From: an uncultured Prevotella sp.
GTDB lineage: Bacteria; Bacteroidota; Bacteroidia; Bacteroidales; Bacteroidaceae
Reading direction: 5' to 3'
NCBI GenBank assembly: GCA_900545525.1
Contig: UQZX01000001.1
Location: 124,001-188,000, forward strand
DNA length: 64,000 bases
The notes under the pieces were generated by a model. That model did no database searches and was not told the origin of the DNA. It saw only the letters and a list, made by a program, of their open reading frames with translations. The translations under genes and the position numbers were made by a program. Positions 34,727 to 43,080 of this stretch are shown one piece after another. How positions within the stretch are numbered: position 1 is the stretch's first letter; the number at the start of each line of letters is the position of its first letter.

Positions 34727-36844
34727 TTACTCCTCAACTCCTTTCTCCTTGCTGCCTTTTCTCCTTACTCCCTTTCTTATCCCGTTTCTCTTAAGCAGTG
34801 CATCTACGGTCGGGGCACAGCCGCGGAAGCGCTTGTATAGCGTCATCGGATGCTCCGTTCCGCCCTTTGACAGGATGTTGTCACGGAAGCTCTGCGCTGT
34901 CTTTCTGTCGAATATGCCGTTCTTTTTGAACATGCTGAAGGCATCGGCATCCAGCACTTCCGCCCATTTATAGCTGTAGTATCCCGCCGCATAGCCGCCT
35001 GCCATGATATGGCTGAACTGCACCGTCATGCACGTATCGGGCAGTTGGCGGGTGACGACAGCCTTTTCCCACGCTTTCTTTTCAAACTTTATTATGTCGT
35101 CGGTGAACTCTTCTTTCTGCGTATAGTATGCCATGTCGAGCAAACCGAAGCTCACTTGCCTCATGCAGGCGTATGCCGCCATGAAGTTACGGCTCCTGAC
35201 TATTCGTGAGATAAGCTCATCGGGGAGCGGTTCTCCAGTCTCATAATGGAAGGCAAACGTGCGCAGGAACTCTTTCTCCACGGCAAAGTTCTCCATTATC
35301 TGTGAGGGCAGCTCTACAAAATCCCACCATACGTTGGTGCCGCTGAGGCTCTCGAAGCGCGTGTTTGCAAACATTCCATGCAGCGAATGCCCGAACTCGT
35401 GCAGGAAAGTCTCCACTTCTCCAAGGGTGAGCAGAGCCGGTTTGTCGTCGGTAGGCTTTGTAAGGTTCATCACAACGCTTACATGCGGACGCACGTTTTC
35501 GCCCTTGCGGTCTATCCATTGTCCCTGATATCCGGTCATCCATGCACCGCCCTGCTTGCCCTTGCGCGGGTGGAAGTCGGCATAGAACACGGCAAGAAAC
35601 GAGCCGTCGGCATCGAACACCTCGTAGGCTTTCACGTCTTTGTGATACACCTGTATGTCCTTGTTCTCCTTGAACGTTATGCCATAAAGGCGGTTTGCCA
35701 GCCCGAAGACACCGCCGATGACCCGCGACAGTTCGAAATAGGGGCGCAGCATCTCCGCGTCGAGGTTAAACTTCTTCAGTTGCAGTTTGTGCGAATAATA
35801 GCCGAAGTCCCACGGCTGCATCTCGAAGTCCTTTCCCTCCGCTTTCCTTGCCGTCTTTTCTATCTCGGCAACTTCCTTCAGCGCCGTCGGCTTGTATGCC
35901 GTTATGAGGTCGTCGAGCAGCCTGTACACGTTGCGGGCATTGCCTGCCATCCGGTTTTTCAGCACATATTCGGCGTATGTCCTGTATCCCAACAGCTGTG
36001 CAATCTCCCTCCTCAGGTTCACTATCCGCCTGCATATCTCTATGTTGTTCTCCGTGTTGTCGTGCGTACACTCGGTGTTGCGTGCCATATACATCTCCTT
36101 GCGCAGGTCGCGCTGAGTCGAGTATGTCATGAAAGGACTGAAACTCGGATAGTCGAGTGTGAATATCCAGCCCTCCTTGCCCTGTTCCTTTGCGGCAAGG
36201 GCGGCAGCCTCACGTGCCGTATCGGGCAGACCTTCCAGCTGTTTCTCATCTGTTATGTGTAGGCTGTATGCCTTGTTTTCCTTCAGCAGGTTCTGCGAGA
36301 ACTGCAACGACAGCATGCTTGCCTCCTCGGTAAGGCTGCGCAGCCTTGCCTTTCCCTCTTCGTCCAGCAGTGCCCCGCTGCGGACAAATCCGTCATAACT
36401 GTCGTCAAGCAGCCTTTTCTCTTCGGGTGTCAGCCTGCGGTGGTGCCTGTGCACAGCCTTTACGCGCTCAAACAGACGTTTGTTCAGGCGCACGTCGTTG
36501 GCGTGTTGGGTCAGTATGGGCTGTATCTTCTGTGCCAATGCGTCCATTTCGTCGTTTGTCTCTGCGCTCAGAAGGTTGAAGAACACTGTGGATACGCGCG
36601 ACAGAAGGTCGTAATAGCCTTCCTTGTCCTCCTCCGTATTTATGATTGTATTGTCGAAAGTAGGTTTCTCCGTGTTGTTTACCGTCTTGTCTATCAGCTC
36701 GTTGTCTCTCCTTATGCCTTCCATGAAAGCCTCTTCAAAGTCTTCCATGTGTATGTCTCCGAACGGCACTGTGTCGTGCGGCGTGCCGTAAGGTTCCAAG
36801 AACGGGTTTCTGCGTTGTCTTTTTTCTTCTGTATTATTGCTCAT
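34727..36844 (-). CDS. dcp: M3 family peptidyl-dipeptidase Dcp
   Basis: The 705-residue zinc metallopeptidase has the M3 motif FLHEFGHSLHGMFA near residue 487, a distal Glu segment, and the family ending GCAPTVDALLKRNGI. It cleaves dipeptides from the C termini of oligopeptides. The usual start is the ATG at 36844; the open frame begins at a TTG (36865). The last 16 residues (RKGVRRKGSKEKGVEE) come from a GGAGTAAGG-type repeat and are not family-like. No secretion signal is seen, so it is probably cytosolic. Confidence 0.93.
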   Translation of the reverse strand: MSNNTEEKRQRRNPFLEPYGTPHDTVPFGDIHMEDFEEAFMEGIRRDNELIDKTVNNTEKPTFDNTIINTEEDKEGYYDLLSRVSTVFFNLLSAETNDEMDALAQKIQPILTQHANDVRLNKRLFERVKAVHRHHRRLTPEEKRLLDDSYDGFVRSGALLDEEGKARLRSLTEEASMLSLQFSQNLLKENKAYSLHITDEKQLEGLPDTAREAAALAAKEQGKEGWIFTLDYPSFSPFMTYSTQRDLRKEMYMARNTECTHDNTENNIEICRRIVNLRREIAQLLGYRTYAEYVLKNRMAGNARNVYRLLDDLITAYKPTALKEVAEIEKTARKAEGKDFEMQPWDFGYYSHKLQLKKFNLDAEMLRPYFELSRVIGGVFGLANRLYGITFKENKDIQVYHKDVKAYEVFDADGSFLAVFYADFHPRKGKQGGAWMTGYQGQWIDRKGENVRPHVSVVMNLTKPTDDKPALLTLGEVETFLHEFGHSLHGMFANTRFESLSGTNVWWDFVELPSQIMENFAVEKEFLRTFAFHYETGEPLPDELISRIVRSRNFMAAYACMRQVSFGLLDMAYYTQKEEFTDDIIKFEKKAWEKAVVTRQLPDTCMTVQFSHIMAGGYAAGYYSYKWAEVLDADAFSMFKKNGIFDRKTAQSFRDNILSKGGTEHPMTLYKRFRGCAPTVDALLKRNGIRKGVRRKGSKEKGVEE

Positions 36845-36953
36845 AGCTGTATGGTCTTTTGCCAACTTGCAAAGTTATTTTTATTGTTTCTCTTACCTTA
36901 ATATATAGTGAGTCCTTTTGCCGGTGATGCCATGTCTGGTCTCAAAGCCTTTC

Positions 36954-37643
36954 CTAAAGCCTTTTTTCTGCTGTCTGTATGAACCGTTCCAGTGCAGGAA
37001 AGCATATCTCGCCGCGTCTTAACGTGATGATGCCCTCGTCGTTCATGGCGTTAAGTTCCCGCGAAATGTTGAGGCGGCTCTCGTTTATCTCACGCCCGAG
37101 TTGCTCCATCTTGATGTACAGTGTTTTCCTTCCAGCCGGCTTTGTGCACCGCATCTCCATGAAGCGGGATATCTTTGCACGTATTCCCTGCGGATGTTTG
37201 CGCCACGGGTGGCGTGCTGTTTTCTGTGTCTGTGTACATAATATGTTCAGCAGGTTGAGCCTGAAAATCTCGAACTTTTCCGAAAGAATCATCGCCTCAT
37301 GCTTGCTTATTGTCATAAACTCGCAGTCTGTCACAGCCTTGAATGTCTTTGTATATCTCTGTGTCAGTCCGAAGAGACATTCGGGTTGCAGTATGTTGGG
37401 CGCATATATCTCCTCTTCCATGATGTATCTTCTGTCGTCCGGTATGCTCTCAGAGCACAGCATGCCTTTGATAAGGAACAACAGGCGGCTGCAGTTGTCG
37501 CCCTCTTTCACCACGGTGCGCCCTCCGGCGGTGTTTATGAAGCCGAAGCGCGTGTCAAGGACAACCTGTTCAAGGTCGCCGATGCTCATGCCCTGAAACA
37601 GCGGAAGCTCGAGAAGCTTGTTGTATGTAGGTTGCAAAGACAT
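36954..37643 (-). CDS. Crp/Fnr family transcriptional regulator
   Basis: The 229-residue protein has an N-terminal cyclic-nucleotide-binding-like beta-roll (residues ~10-130; GGRTVVKEGDNCSRLLFLIKG) and a C-terminal winged helix with MEQLGREINESRLNISRELNAMNDEG as the recognition region near 180-205. There is no N-terminal cysteine cluster, so it is not an Fnr-type oxygen sensor. The ligand is unknown. It lies 9 bases downstream of apbE on the same strand, so it may be in the apbE operon. Confidence 0.87.
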   Translation of the reverse strand: MSLQPTYNKLLELPLFQGMSIGDLEQVVLDTRFGFINTAGGRTVVKEGDNCSRLLFLIKGMLCSESIPDDRRYIMEEEIYAPNILQPECLFGLTQRYTKTFKAVTDCEFMTISKHEAMILSEKFEIFRLNLLNILCTQTQKTARHPWRKHPQGIRAKISRFMEMRCTKPAGRKTLYIKMEQLGREINESRLNISRELNAMNDEGIITLRRGEICFPALERFIQTAEKRL

Positions 37644-37652
37644 GCGAAAAGA

Positions 37653-38681
37653 CTATTTTATGAATTTTCCCTTCATGGATGCAGAATGCCATACGGCGTT
37701 CTTTCCGTCCTTGTCCGAGTATATGAGATATGCCATAAGTTCCGGATGCCTGTCGAGAACAGCCTTCGAGCCTTCCAGCCCAAGCACCATGAACGCCGTC
37801 GCATACGCGTCTGCCGTGGCGCAGTTGTTTGCCAATACGGTGGCGGACAAAATGTTGTGCTGCACGGGATATCCCGTCTTCGGGTCTATGGTGTGGGCGT
37901 ATTTCCTGCCGTTCTTGTAATAGAAGTTACGGTAGTTTCCGCTTGTTGCCATAGCCTTGTTCGTTACGTTGAGCACCGTTTGCACCTCGTTGTTCACGCT
38001 AAGCGAGTCATCGGTGGGCTTTGTCACCCCTATGCGCCACGGCACGCGTGCCTCGCTGACACCCGAAGTGACAACCTCGCCGCCTATTTCGACCATGAAG
38101 TTCTCTATGCCCTTGGTCTTCAGGAAGCGTGCCACAACGTCCGTGCCGTATCCTTTGGCAATGGCGCTGCAGTCGAGCATCGTCCTCTTGTCGTCTTTGA
38201 CAATCCTTCTGCCTTCCAGTCTCACTTTCTTGTAGCCCACGATGCTGCGCAGGCTGTCTATGGAATGTGCCGACGGCGCGGTCCCGCTCTTAAATCCGAA
38301 GCCCCACAAGTTTACCATCGGCGCCACCGTTATGTCGAATGCGCCTCCCGTTTTGTCGGATATGCGGCGGGCAAGACTGAACACTTCGGCAAACATACCG
38401 TCAGCCTTGACGTCCTCGTTGCGGTTTATCTTCGATATCACCGACTGCTTGTTGAAGGTGGACAGGCTGTTGTCCACCTTTTTCAGCTCAGCCTCTATCT
38501 CTTTCTGCAGGTCTTTGTCGTTCTGATATTTTATGCTGTAAACTGTTCCGAACACCATGCCTTGGTTGTGTATGTACGGCATGTTGTGCTGTTTGCGCAC
38601 AATCAGCACGGTTCCGATGATGAGCACCGACAGAAAGGCAAGCGACAGTGCCGACAGTTTTTTGTTTCTTCTTTTTTCCAT
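37653..38681 (-). CDS. apbE: FAD:protein FMN transferase ApbE
   Basis: ApbE flavinylates threonine residues of exported flavoproteins such as NqrB/NqrC and RnfG, using FAD. The 342-residue protein has an N-terminal membrane/lipoprotein-like hydrophobic segment (LSALSLAFLSVLIIGTVLIV). Family motifs are the segment GGAFDITVAPMVNLWGFGF near 110, SAIAKGYGTDVVARFL near 173 and YAHTIDPKTGYPVQ near 275 with its metal-binding Asp. No Nqr or Rnf genes are in this window. Confidence 0.93.
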   Translation of the reverse strand: MEKRRNKKLSALSLAFLSVLIIGTVLIVRKQHNMPYIHNQGMVFGTVYSIKYQNDKDLQKEIEAELKKVDNSLSTFNKQSVISKINRNEDVKADGMFAEVFSLARRISDKTGGAFDITVAPMVNLWGFGFKSGTAPSAHSIDSLRSIVGYKKVRLEGRRIVKDDKRTMLDCSAIAKGYGTDVVARFLKTKGIENFMVEIGGEVVTSGVSEARVPWRIGVTKPTDDSLSVNNEVQTVLNVTNKAMATSGNYRNFYYKNGRKYAHTIDPKTGYPVQHNILSATVLANNCATADAYATAFMVLGLEGSKAVLDRHPELMAYLIYSDKDGKNAVWHSASMKGKFIK

Positions 38682-38712
38682 GTGTATAGCTTTTGTATGA
38701 CCGTTTACGGGC

Positions 38713-39417
38713 TTACATCTTGTGCCTTAATATCTCCACGGCAATGTTGAACAGCACTCCTATTGCCGAGCCGTCACTCTTTCCGTAGCCCGGAACATAC
38801 CACGACTTACAGAGCCTGCCGTCATCATACGATGCCCTCTTGCGGTAACGCAGGCTCCAGCCCATGTGCACGGGTCCCCATATCTTGGCATCGGCGCCTA
38901 TGCCGAACTCCAGCCAGTGGTAGGAACAGTCCACATCCTTCGCCCCGTATGGTGCCTTGTCTCCCCAAACGGGGTCGGAAACGCCCGGATGTGAGAGGTC
39001 GTACTTGAACGAAGTGAAGGCATACCTCACTCCGGCATACAGCTTGTATATGTCGTGCTTGTCCTTCAGCAGGTTGAAGTCCATGCCTATGCGGCCGAAC
39101 GGTGCGCTTGTCTTGTATGACGTCTGTGTCACGTCATCGGTGTAGTCGGTACGTCCCACGCCCAGTTCCAGCACGGGGAAGTATCTGTCCTTGAGGTTTA
39201 CGCGCAGCGATGCCTCGTATTGCCCGTAGTCTCCTACAGCCATTTGCACCGGTCCCGCAAGGTCCGCAGCCACGGTTATGCCGTTGAACAGCGGCACGCT
39301 GTCGTTCTTTTGCACCGTGTCCTTGCGCTGTGCCGCCGCCGGGAGTGCCGCCGCCAGCATCAGCAGGCTAATTGCGATGCCTGAAATATATGCGGAAATG
39401 TTTCTTTGAAGTGTCAT
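38713..39417 (-). CDS. DUF6048-like secreted or outer-membrane protein
   Basis: The 234-residue protein has a signal peptide (about residues 1-29, ending LPAAAQ) and a beta-rich mature part with aromatic strand-end residues (YFPVLELGVG, IYKLYAGVRYAFTSF, HWLEFGIGADAKIWG, GVLFNIAVEIL), consistent with a small outer-membrane beta-barrel. It begins 50 bases inside the upstream DUF6452-like gene. The two occur side by side in many Bacteroidales, as I recall, which supports a joint function; none is known. The family name is from memory and tentative. Confidence 0.66.
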   Translation of the reverse strand: MTLQRNISAYISGIAISLLMLAAALPAAAQRKDTVQKNDSVPLFNGITVAADLAGPVQMAVGDYGQYEASLRVNLKDRYFPVLELGVGRTDYTDDVTQTSYKTSAPFGRIGMDFNLLKDKHDIYKLYAGVRYAFTSFKYDLSHPGVSDPVWGDKAPYGAKDVDCSYHWLEFGIGADAKIWGPVHMGWSLRYRKRASYDDGRLCKSWYVPGYGKSDGSAIGVLFNIAVEILRHKM

Positions 39418-39853
39418 AGTCTACGTCTGGATTATTGATAACGACCGAGTCGACGGCGTTGTCCGTACATTCCACTCCCGTTATGGTGTGGAAGAACGAC
39501 GGTCCGCAGTCTACCGACTCGAAGTGTGGCAGGTCTTCTTTCGACACGGTGAGGGTGTCGTATGTAACGCCGTTCCCGCCCTTGACCTCTAAGAAGAACA
39601 CGTCTTGCGGGTGTGAAAGGCTCATCGGAAGCGAGAAGCCCGTTATGCGCGTGTCGCGGTTTATCAGCACGGAGTCGCTTCCGTCCGTGCGGCTTGTCGA
39701 TATTGTCAGCGTGTCGCGCAGCGTGTCCTGCCGCCCGTCGGCGGCATATATAGCATACGATGTGTACACAAGATTGTTCAGGGGACAGTCTATCGACGAG
39801 CACGCGCTCACGATAAGCAGTGCGGAGGCTATGACGGGGATTATCTTCCGCAT
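39368..39853 (-). CDS. DUF6452-like lipoprotein
   Basis: The 161-residue protein starts MRKIIPVIASALLIVSACSS, a lipoprotein signal with Cys at 18, and has a beta-sandwich-like body (NNLVYTSYAIYAADG, ITGFSLPMSLSHPQDVFFLEV) with two further Cys (CGPSFF and VECTD). I used ATG 39853; the frame is open to 40027, but that part overlaps the GT2 gene. It overlaps the GT2 gene by 13 bases and the DUF6048-like gene by 50 bases, so it belongs to a DUF4199-GT2-DUF6452-DUF6048 operon. Function unknown. Confidence 0.66.
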   Translation of the reverse strand: MRKIIPVIASALLIVSACSSIDCPLNNLVYTSYAIYAADGRQDTLRDTLTISTSRTDGSDSVLINRDTRITGFSLPMSLSHPQDVFFLEVKGGNGVTYDTLTVSKEDLPHFESVDCGPSFFHTITGVECTDNAVDSVVINNPDVDYDTSKKHFRIYFRHRN

Positions 39854-40803
39854 CGCAGTTCCTCCTCTATCTGATAGTCGTTGCGGCTCTCGGAGTTGCG
39901 GCTCACGAGGTCGGCGATAAATCCCGCAAGGAACAGCTGCGTGCCTATCATCATCATTGTCAGTGCTATGTAGAAGTAGGGCGAGTCGGTAACGAGCCGC
40001 TGCGGTATGTTGTGTGCAACCGCCCACAGCTTGTCAGCCCCGATGATGAACGCCGATATGAAGCCGATGATGAACATTATGGTGCCCAGGAAGCCGAACA
40101 CGTGCATGGGCTTGCGTCCGAAGCCGCTCAGGAACCACAGCGTTATGAGGTCGAGATAGCCGTTGAAGAAGCGGTTTATGCCGAACTTCGACTTGCCGTA
40201 CTTGCGCGACTGGTGGTGCACAACCTTCTCGCCTATGCGGTCGAAGCCCGCGTTCTTGGCAAGATAGGGTATGTAGCGGTGCATCTCTCCGTACACCTCT
40301 ATGTTCTTCACCACGTCGCGGCGGTAAGCCTTCAGACCGCAGTTGAAGTCGTGCAGGTTCTTTATGCCGCTTATTTTCCTTGCCGTTGCGTTGAAAAGCT
40401 TTGTAGGTATGGTCTTCGACAGCGGGTCGTATCTCTTCTGTTTGTATCCTGACACGAGGTCATACCCCTCTTCCTTTATCATGCGGAACAGTTCCGGTAT
40501 CTCGTCGGGAGAGTCCTGAAGGTCGGCGTCCATGGTTATCACCACGTCTCCCTGTGCCTCCTTGAAGCCGCAGAAGAGGGCGGGGCTCTTGCCGTAGTTG
40601 CGGCGGAACTTGATGCCTTTCACGCACTCGTGGCTGCTGCTGAGGTCTTTTATCACGTTCCAGGAGTTGTCCGTAGAACCGTCGTTGATGAATATCACCT
40701 CGTAGGTGAATGAGTTCTGCTTCATCACACGTTCAATCCATGCGTAGAGTTCGGGCAGGGATTCGTCCTCGTTGTAAAGAGGTATTACGACAGATATGTC
40801 CAT
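39841..40803 (-). CDS. GT2 polyprenyl-phosphate glycosyltransferase (DPM1/GtrB-like)
   Basis: The 320-residue protein has the GT2 core (ISVVIPLYNEDESLPELY at the start, FINDGSTDNSW near 37, MDADLQDSPDE near 90 with the metal-binding D-x-D) and two C-terminal membrane helices (about 235-260 and 270-300). This architecture belongs to enzymes that put a hexose on polyprenyl phosphate for use by membrane glycosyltransferases of the GT117 or ArnT type, so it may feed the GT117 protein of this strain. It lies 56 bases downstream of the DUF4199 gene, a pairing common in Bacteroidetes. Confidence 0.88.
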   Translation of the reverse strand: MDISVVIPLYNEDESLPELYAWIERVMKQNSFTYEVIFINDGSTDNSWNVIKDLSSSHECVKGIKFRRNYGKSPALFCGFKEAQGDVVITMDADLQDSPDEIPELFRMIKEEGYDLVSGYKQKRYDPLSKTIPTKLFNATARKISGIKNLHDFNCGLKAYRRDVVKNIEVYGEMHRYIPYLAKNAGFDRIGEKVVHHQSRKYGKSKFGINRFFNGYLDLITLWFLSGFGRKPMHVFGFLGTIMFIIGFISAFIIGADKLWAVAHNIPQRLVTDSPYFYIALTMMMIGTQLFLAGFIADLVSRNSESRNDYQIEEELRCGR

Positions 40804-40859
40804 ATTTAAGGTCTTAATATTGTTTTTTCAGATATATGTGCAGCGCTTTTATACAGGCG

Positions 40860-41405
40860 TTACCGCCTTTTCCCGGCAGACCTGATTATCGCCGCTATGG
40901 GCAGGCTTATCGCTACGCCCAGTATTATGTCGGTGGTAAGAAACTGAAGTGCCACGTCTATGGGGCGCAGGGCGGCAAGCGTGTCCAGCGCCAGCTTCAT
41001 GTCGTCGGGCGATATGCCGTAGACGCTCTGTATCATGGCGGTCATGTTCTTGTCCGTCATTGCCGCCGTGTACTTGGTTATGAGATATCCTCCGTCTATG
41101 AACTGGAAGTATACGAACTGCGCCACCGCCATTAGCAGTGAGGCATAGAAGTATGTAAAGCATCCGTAGCCAAACGCCCGCCTGAAGGATATGGCACCGT
41201 CAAGAATGTTGTCGCGGAACCTTCGCAGCCGCATGGTGGCAAAGACAACCGACGCTATGCCCGTGAAGATGGAGACAACGCCCAGTGTGGGGACGGCAAA
41301 CCCGCCTATGAAGCAGGCGAAACTCACTATCCAGAGCGCGCCGACAAGCGCCCCGTCTATCCTTGCAAAAGCTTTCAGCTGTTCGTATTCCTCGCGTGTA
41401 GCCAT
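40860..41405 (-). CDS. DUF4199 membrane protein
   Basis: The 181-residue protein has four predicted membrane helices and the DUF4199 layout (DGALVGALWIVSFACFIGGF; YGCFTYFYASLLMAVAQFVYF; LTTDIILGVAISLPIAAIIR). I used ATG 41405 (MATREEYEQL) since upstream residues of the open frame are not family-like. It precedes a GT2 gene, as in many Bacteroidetes, but its function is unknown. The 341 bases up to the SRP RNA contain T-rich sequence and the RNA promoter only. Confidence 0.82.
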   Translation of the reverse strand: MATREEYEQLKAFARIDGALVGALWIVSFACFIGGFAVPTLGVVSIFTGIASVVFATMRLRRFRDNILDGAISFRRAFGYGCFTYFYASLLMAVAQFVYFQFIDGGYLITKYTAAMTDKNMTAMIQSVYGISPDDMKLALDTLAALRPIDVALQFLTTDIILGVAISLPIAAIIRSAGKRR

Positions 41406-41721
41406 TGTTGAATGAAAGATGTTACGTACCGAATGTAATGTTTTCAATGCGCGCAGCGGCGTGCCGTTGTTGCGGCTGCTGCCCTCCGCGCCCCGTTAAT
41501 ATTCGACAAAAGTACTCATTTTCCATTATATAGTATATATAAGAGCGTCTCTTTTTTTTGTTTTTTAAGTTATGGTGAGTGCGGTGTGTGCGTCCAGTCC
41601 CTGCAAGGCTGCGGCTGTATAATATCCGGAACACCTGCTTTTGCAGCTGCCATGGCATATGTTAAAACGTTAAAAACTGATAAAACACCGTGCCTTAATC
41701 GCTTATCAGCAATCTTTTTAT

Positions 41722-41729
41722 TACCTTTG
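41722..41729 (+). promoter_or_regulatory. -7 box of the SRP RNA / tRNA-Thr unit
   Basis: TACCTTTG ends 17 bases before the first paired base of the SRP RNA. A TTTG at the -33 distance is not seen. Confidence 0.5.
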
Positions 41730-41746
41730 CAGCCGCAAACATACAC

Positions 41747-41842
41747 GGGTAAGTCTTGCACGGCCAGCTCCCTTCGAATCCTCCAGGACGGGAACGTAGC
41801 AAAGGTAGTTGGTTGTAGCGGCGCGATGCAAGTAGCTTACCC
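41747..41842 (+). ncRNA. ffs: signal recognition particle RNA (small bacterial type)
   Basis: The ends GGGTAAG and CTTACCC pair perfectly, followed by a CTTGCA/TGCAAG helix. The apical hallmark is present: CAGG, then an ACG stem, a GGAA tetraloop, CGT and AGCA, which is the symmetric loop bound by the Ffh M domain. About 96 bases is right for the 4.5S-type RNA that targets membrane and secreted proteins with Ffh. The tRNA follows 5 bases later, so both are probably processed from one transcript. Confidence 0.85.
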
Positions 41843-41847
41843 ACCCC

Positions 41848-41921
41848 GCCTCTTTAGCTCAGTTGGCCAGAGCACGTGATTTGTAATCTCGGGGTCGTTG
41901 GTTCGAATCCGACAAGAGGCT
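41848..41921 (+). tRNA. tRNA-Thr (anticodon TGT)
   Basis: The 74-base gene has acceptor arms GCCTCTT and AAGAGGC, a D arm AGCTCAGTTGG, an anticodon loop TTTGTAA giving TGT (reads ACA), and a T arm with GGTTCGAATCC. No CCA is encoded. A terminator hairpin follows. Confidence 0.95.
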
Positions 41922-41924
41922 CTT

Positions 41925-41957
41925 AATAAGGAGGTCGAAGACCTCCTTATTTTATTG
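41925..41957 (+). terminator. terminator of the SRP RNA / tRNA-Thr unit
   Basis: AATAAGGAGGTC and GACCTCCTTATT form a 12-base stem with a GAA loop, followed by TTATTG. The next 160 bases up to the ncRNA promoter show no feature. Confidence 0.85.
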
Positions 41958-42117
41958 TTTCTCATGAAGTTGATAGATAAAACATAGTGCAGATTATCGT
42001 GTTCCTTATTCTATTTGTATCCCTGAATGTTGGAGCCGGGACTGTTTGAAGTCCGTGTTAAATGTTAAATACAGGCATATTTATCGTGCTTTTCTTGCGT
42101 ATTATAAATCAATTTGC

Positions 42118-42125
42118 TATTTTTG
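42118..42125 (+). promoter_or_regulatory. -7 box ahead of the two-hairpin RNA
   Basis: TATTTTTG, with a TTG at 42095-42097 about 20 bases upstream. Confidence 0.5.
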
Positions 42126-42130
42126 TGCCA

Positions 42131-42193
42131 AATAAAAGCAACGCCTTACTTTCTTGTAAGGTTTAGAGCCACTTACGAGTGGCTTTTATTATT
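42131..42193 (+). ncRNA. predicted ~63-nt two-hairpin RNA or attenuator before the NYN gene
   Basis: A first hairpin (CCTTAC 42144-42149 with GTAAGG 42156-42161) and a second, AGCCACT 42167-42173 with AGTGGCT 42178-42184 followed by TTTATTATTT, make an intrinsic terminator ending 9 bases before the NYN start codon. Either a small RNA is made, or the leader attenuates the gene. Confidence 0.5.
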
Positions 42194-42201
42194 TATACAG
42201 T

Positions 42202-42855
42202 ATGGTACATAAGAGAGTGACATTTTATGTCGATGGCTTTAATTTCTATTTTGGTCTAAAGAGAACAAGAAAGTCTGTCTGTGGGTGGAAACGGTATTAT
42301 TGGATAGACATCGTGAAGCTTTTTGAAGGCTTTCTTGGGGAAGGACAGGTCTTGGAAAGGGTTATTTATTTCACGGCTTCCCCGTTAAGCCCGGCAAAGA
42401 ATAGCAGGCAAAGTGCTTTTCTCAATGCCAACAAACTGATAAACGGCGACCGTTTTGAAATAGTCAGGGGCAAGTATTATGACAAGCAATTCATTTGCCC
42501 CTATTGCAAAGCTTCTGTTCCAAAACCTGAAGAGAAACGGACAGACGTGAACATATCTATACGCATGATAGGCGACTGTATGCTTGAGAAAACCGATGTC
42601 GTTGCATTAGTGAGTGCAGACAGTGATTTGGTCCCGCCTATTGAATTCATTCAAAAGCATTGTCCGCAAAAGACAGTCAAAGTATATTTCCCTCCGTCAA
42701 ATTATAGCAATGACCTTAAGGACAATTTGTTGCATCACAGAAGCAAACCGGTGTTGCTAATTAAGAACCAAAGACGTTTCGATTTGTCTGTGATGCCTGA
42801 TGCAGTTACAAAAGGCACCAAAACATATACGATACCTGAGAAGTGGAAAGAATAG
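42202..42855 (+). CDS. NYN (PIN-like) domain protein, LabA/DUF88 type
   Basis: The 217-residue protein has the NYN nuclease fold. The N-terminal VTFYVDGFNFYFGLK carries the first catalytic Asp, the middle EKRTDVNISIRMIGDCM the second, and ALVSADSDLVPPIEFIQ near 133 the D-x-D pair. A CPYC near residue 96 may bind zinc or be incidental. NYN proteins are usually RNases of tRNA or RNA turnover; some act in phage defence. It lies 280 bases after tRNA-Thr, as cargo genes next to tRNAs often do, and is preceded by a terminator-like leader. Confidence 0.85.
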   Translation: MVHKRVTFYVDGFNFYFGLKRTRKSVCGWKRYYWIDIVKLFEGFLGEGQVLERVIYFTASPLSPAKNSRQSAFLNANKLINGDRFEIVRGKYYDKQFICPYCKASVPKPEEKRTDVNISIRMIGDCMLEKTDVVALVSADSDLVPPIEFIQKHCPQKTVKVYFPPSNYSNDLKDNLLHHRSKPVLLIKNQRRFDLSVMPDAVTKGTKTYTIPEKWKE

Positions 42856-42923
42856 TGTCAGGAGACGTTGAAACAGTGTCCGTATGATACAGACATGATA
42901 TTTGTACACAATGTTTGAAATTC

Positions 42924-42975
42924 CGGCTTATTGCTTTCTTTTTGATTTTCAACAACCTCTGAATAAGCCGCGTTT
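42924..42975 (+). terminator. possible terminator after the NYN gene
   Basis: CGGCTTATT and AATAAGCCG form a 9-base stem with a 29-base loop, followed by CGTTTTG. The long loop makes it weak. Confidence 0.35.
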
Positions 42976-43080
42976 TGTAAAATAAAAGTCGGGAGAGCGC
43001 AAAGACGTCAAGGAAACGTGTGCAGGCGTAATGCTTTGTATGACAGAATGTTGCGTTATGTAAATCCTTTTTGTGCAATA

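Noticed and set aside
37299..38750. 483-codon open frame antisense to apbE and the Crp/Fnr gene
   Set aside because: It spans two well-identified genes on the other strand, and its translation is rich in His, Arg, Val and Cys as expected of a shadow.
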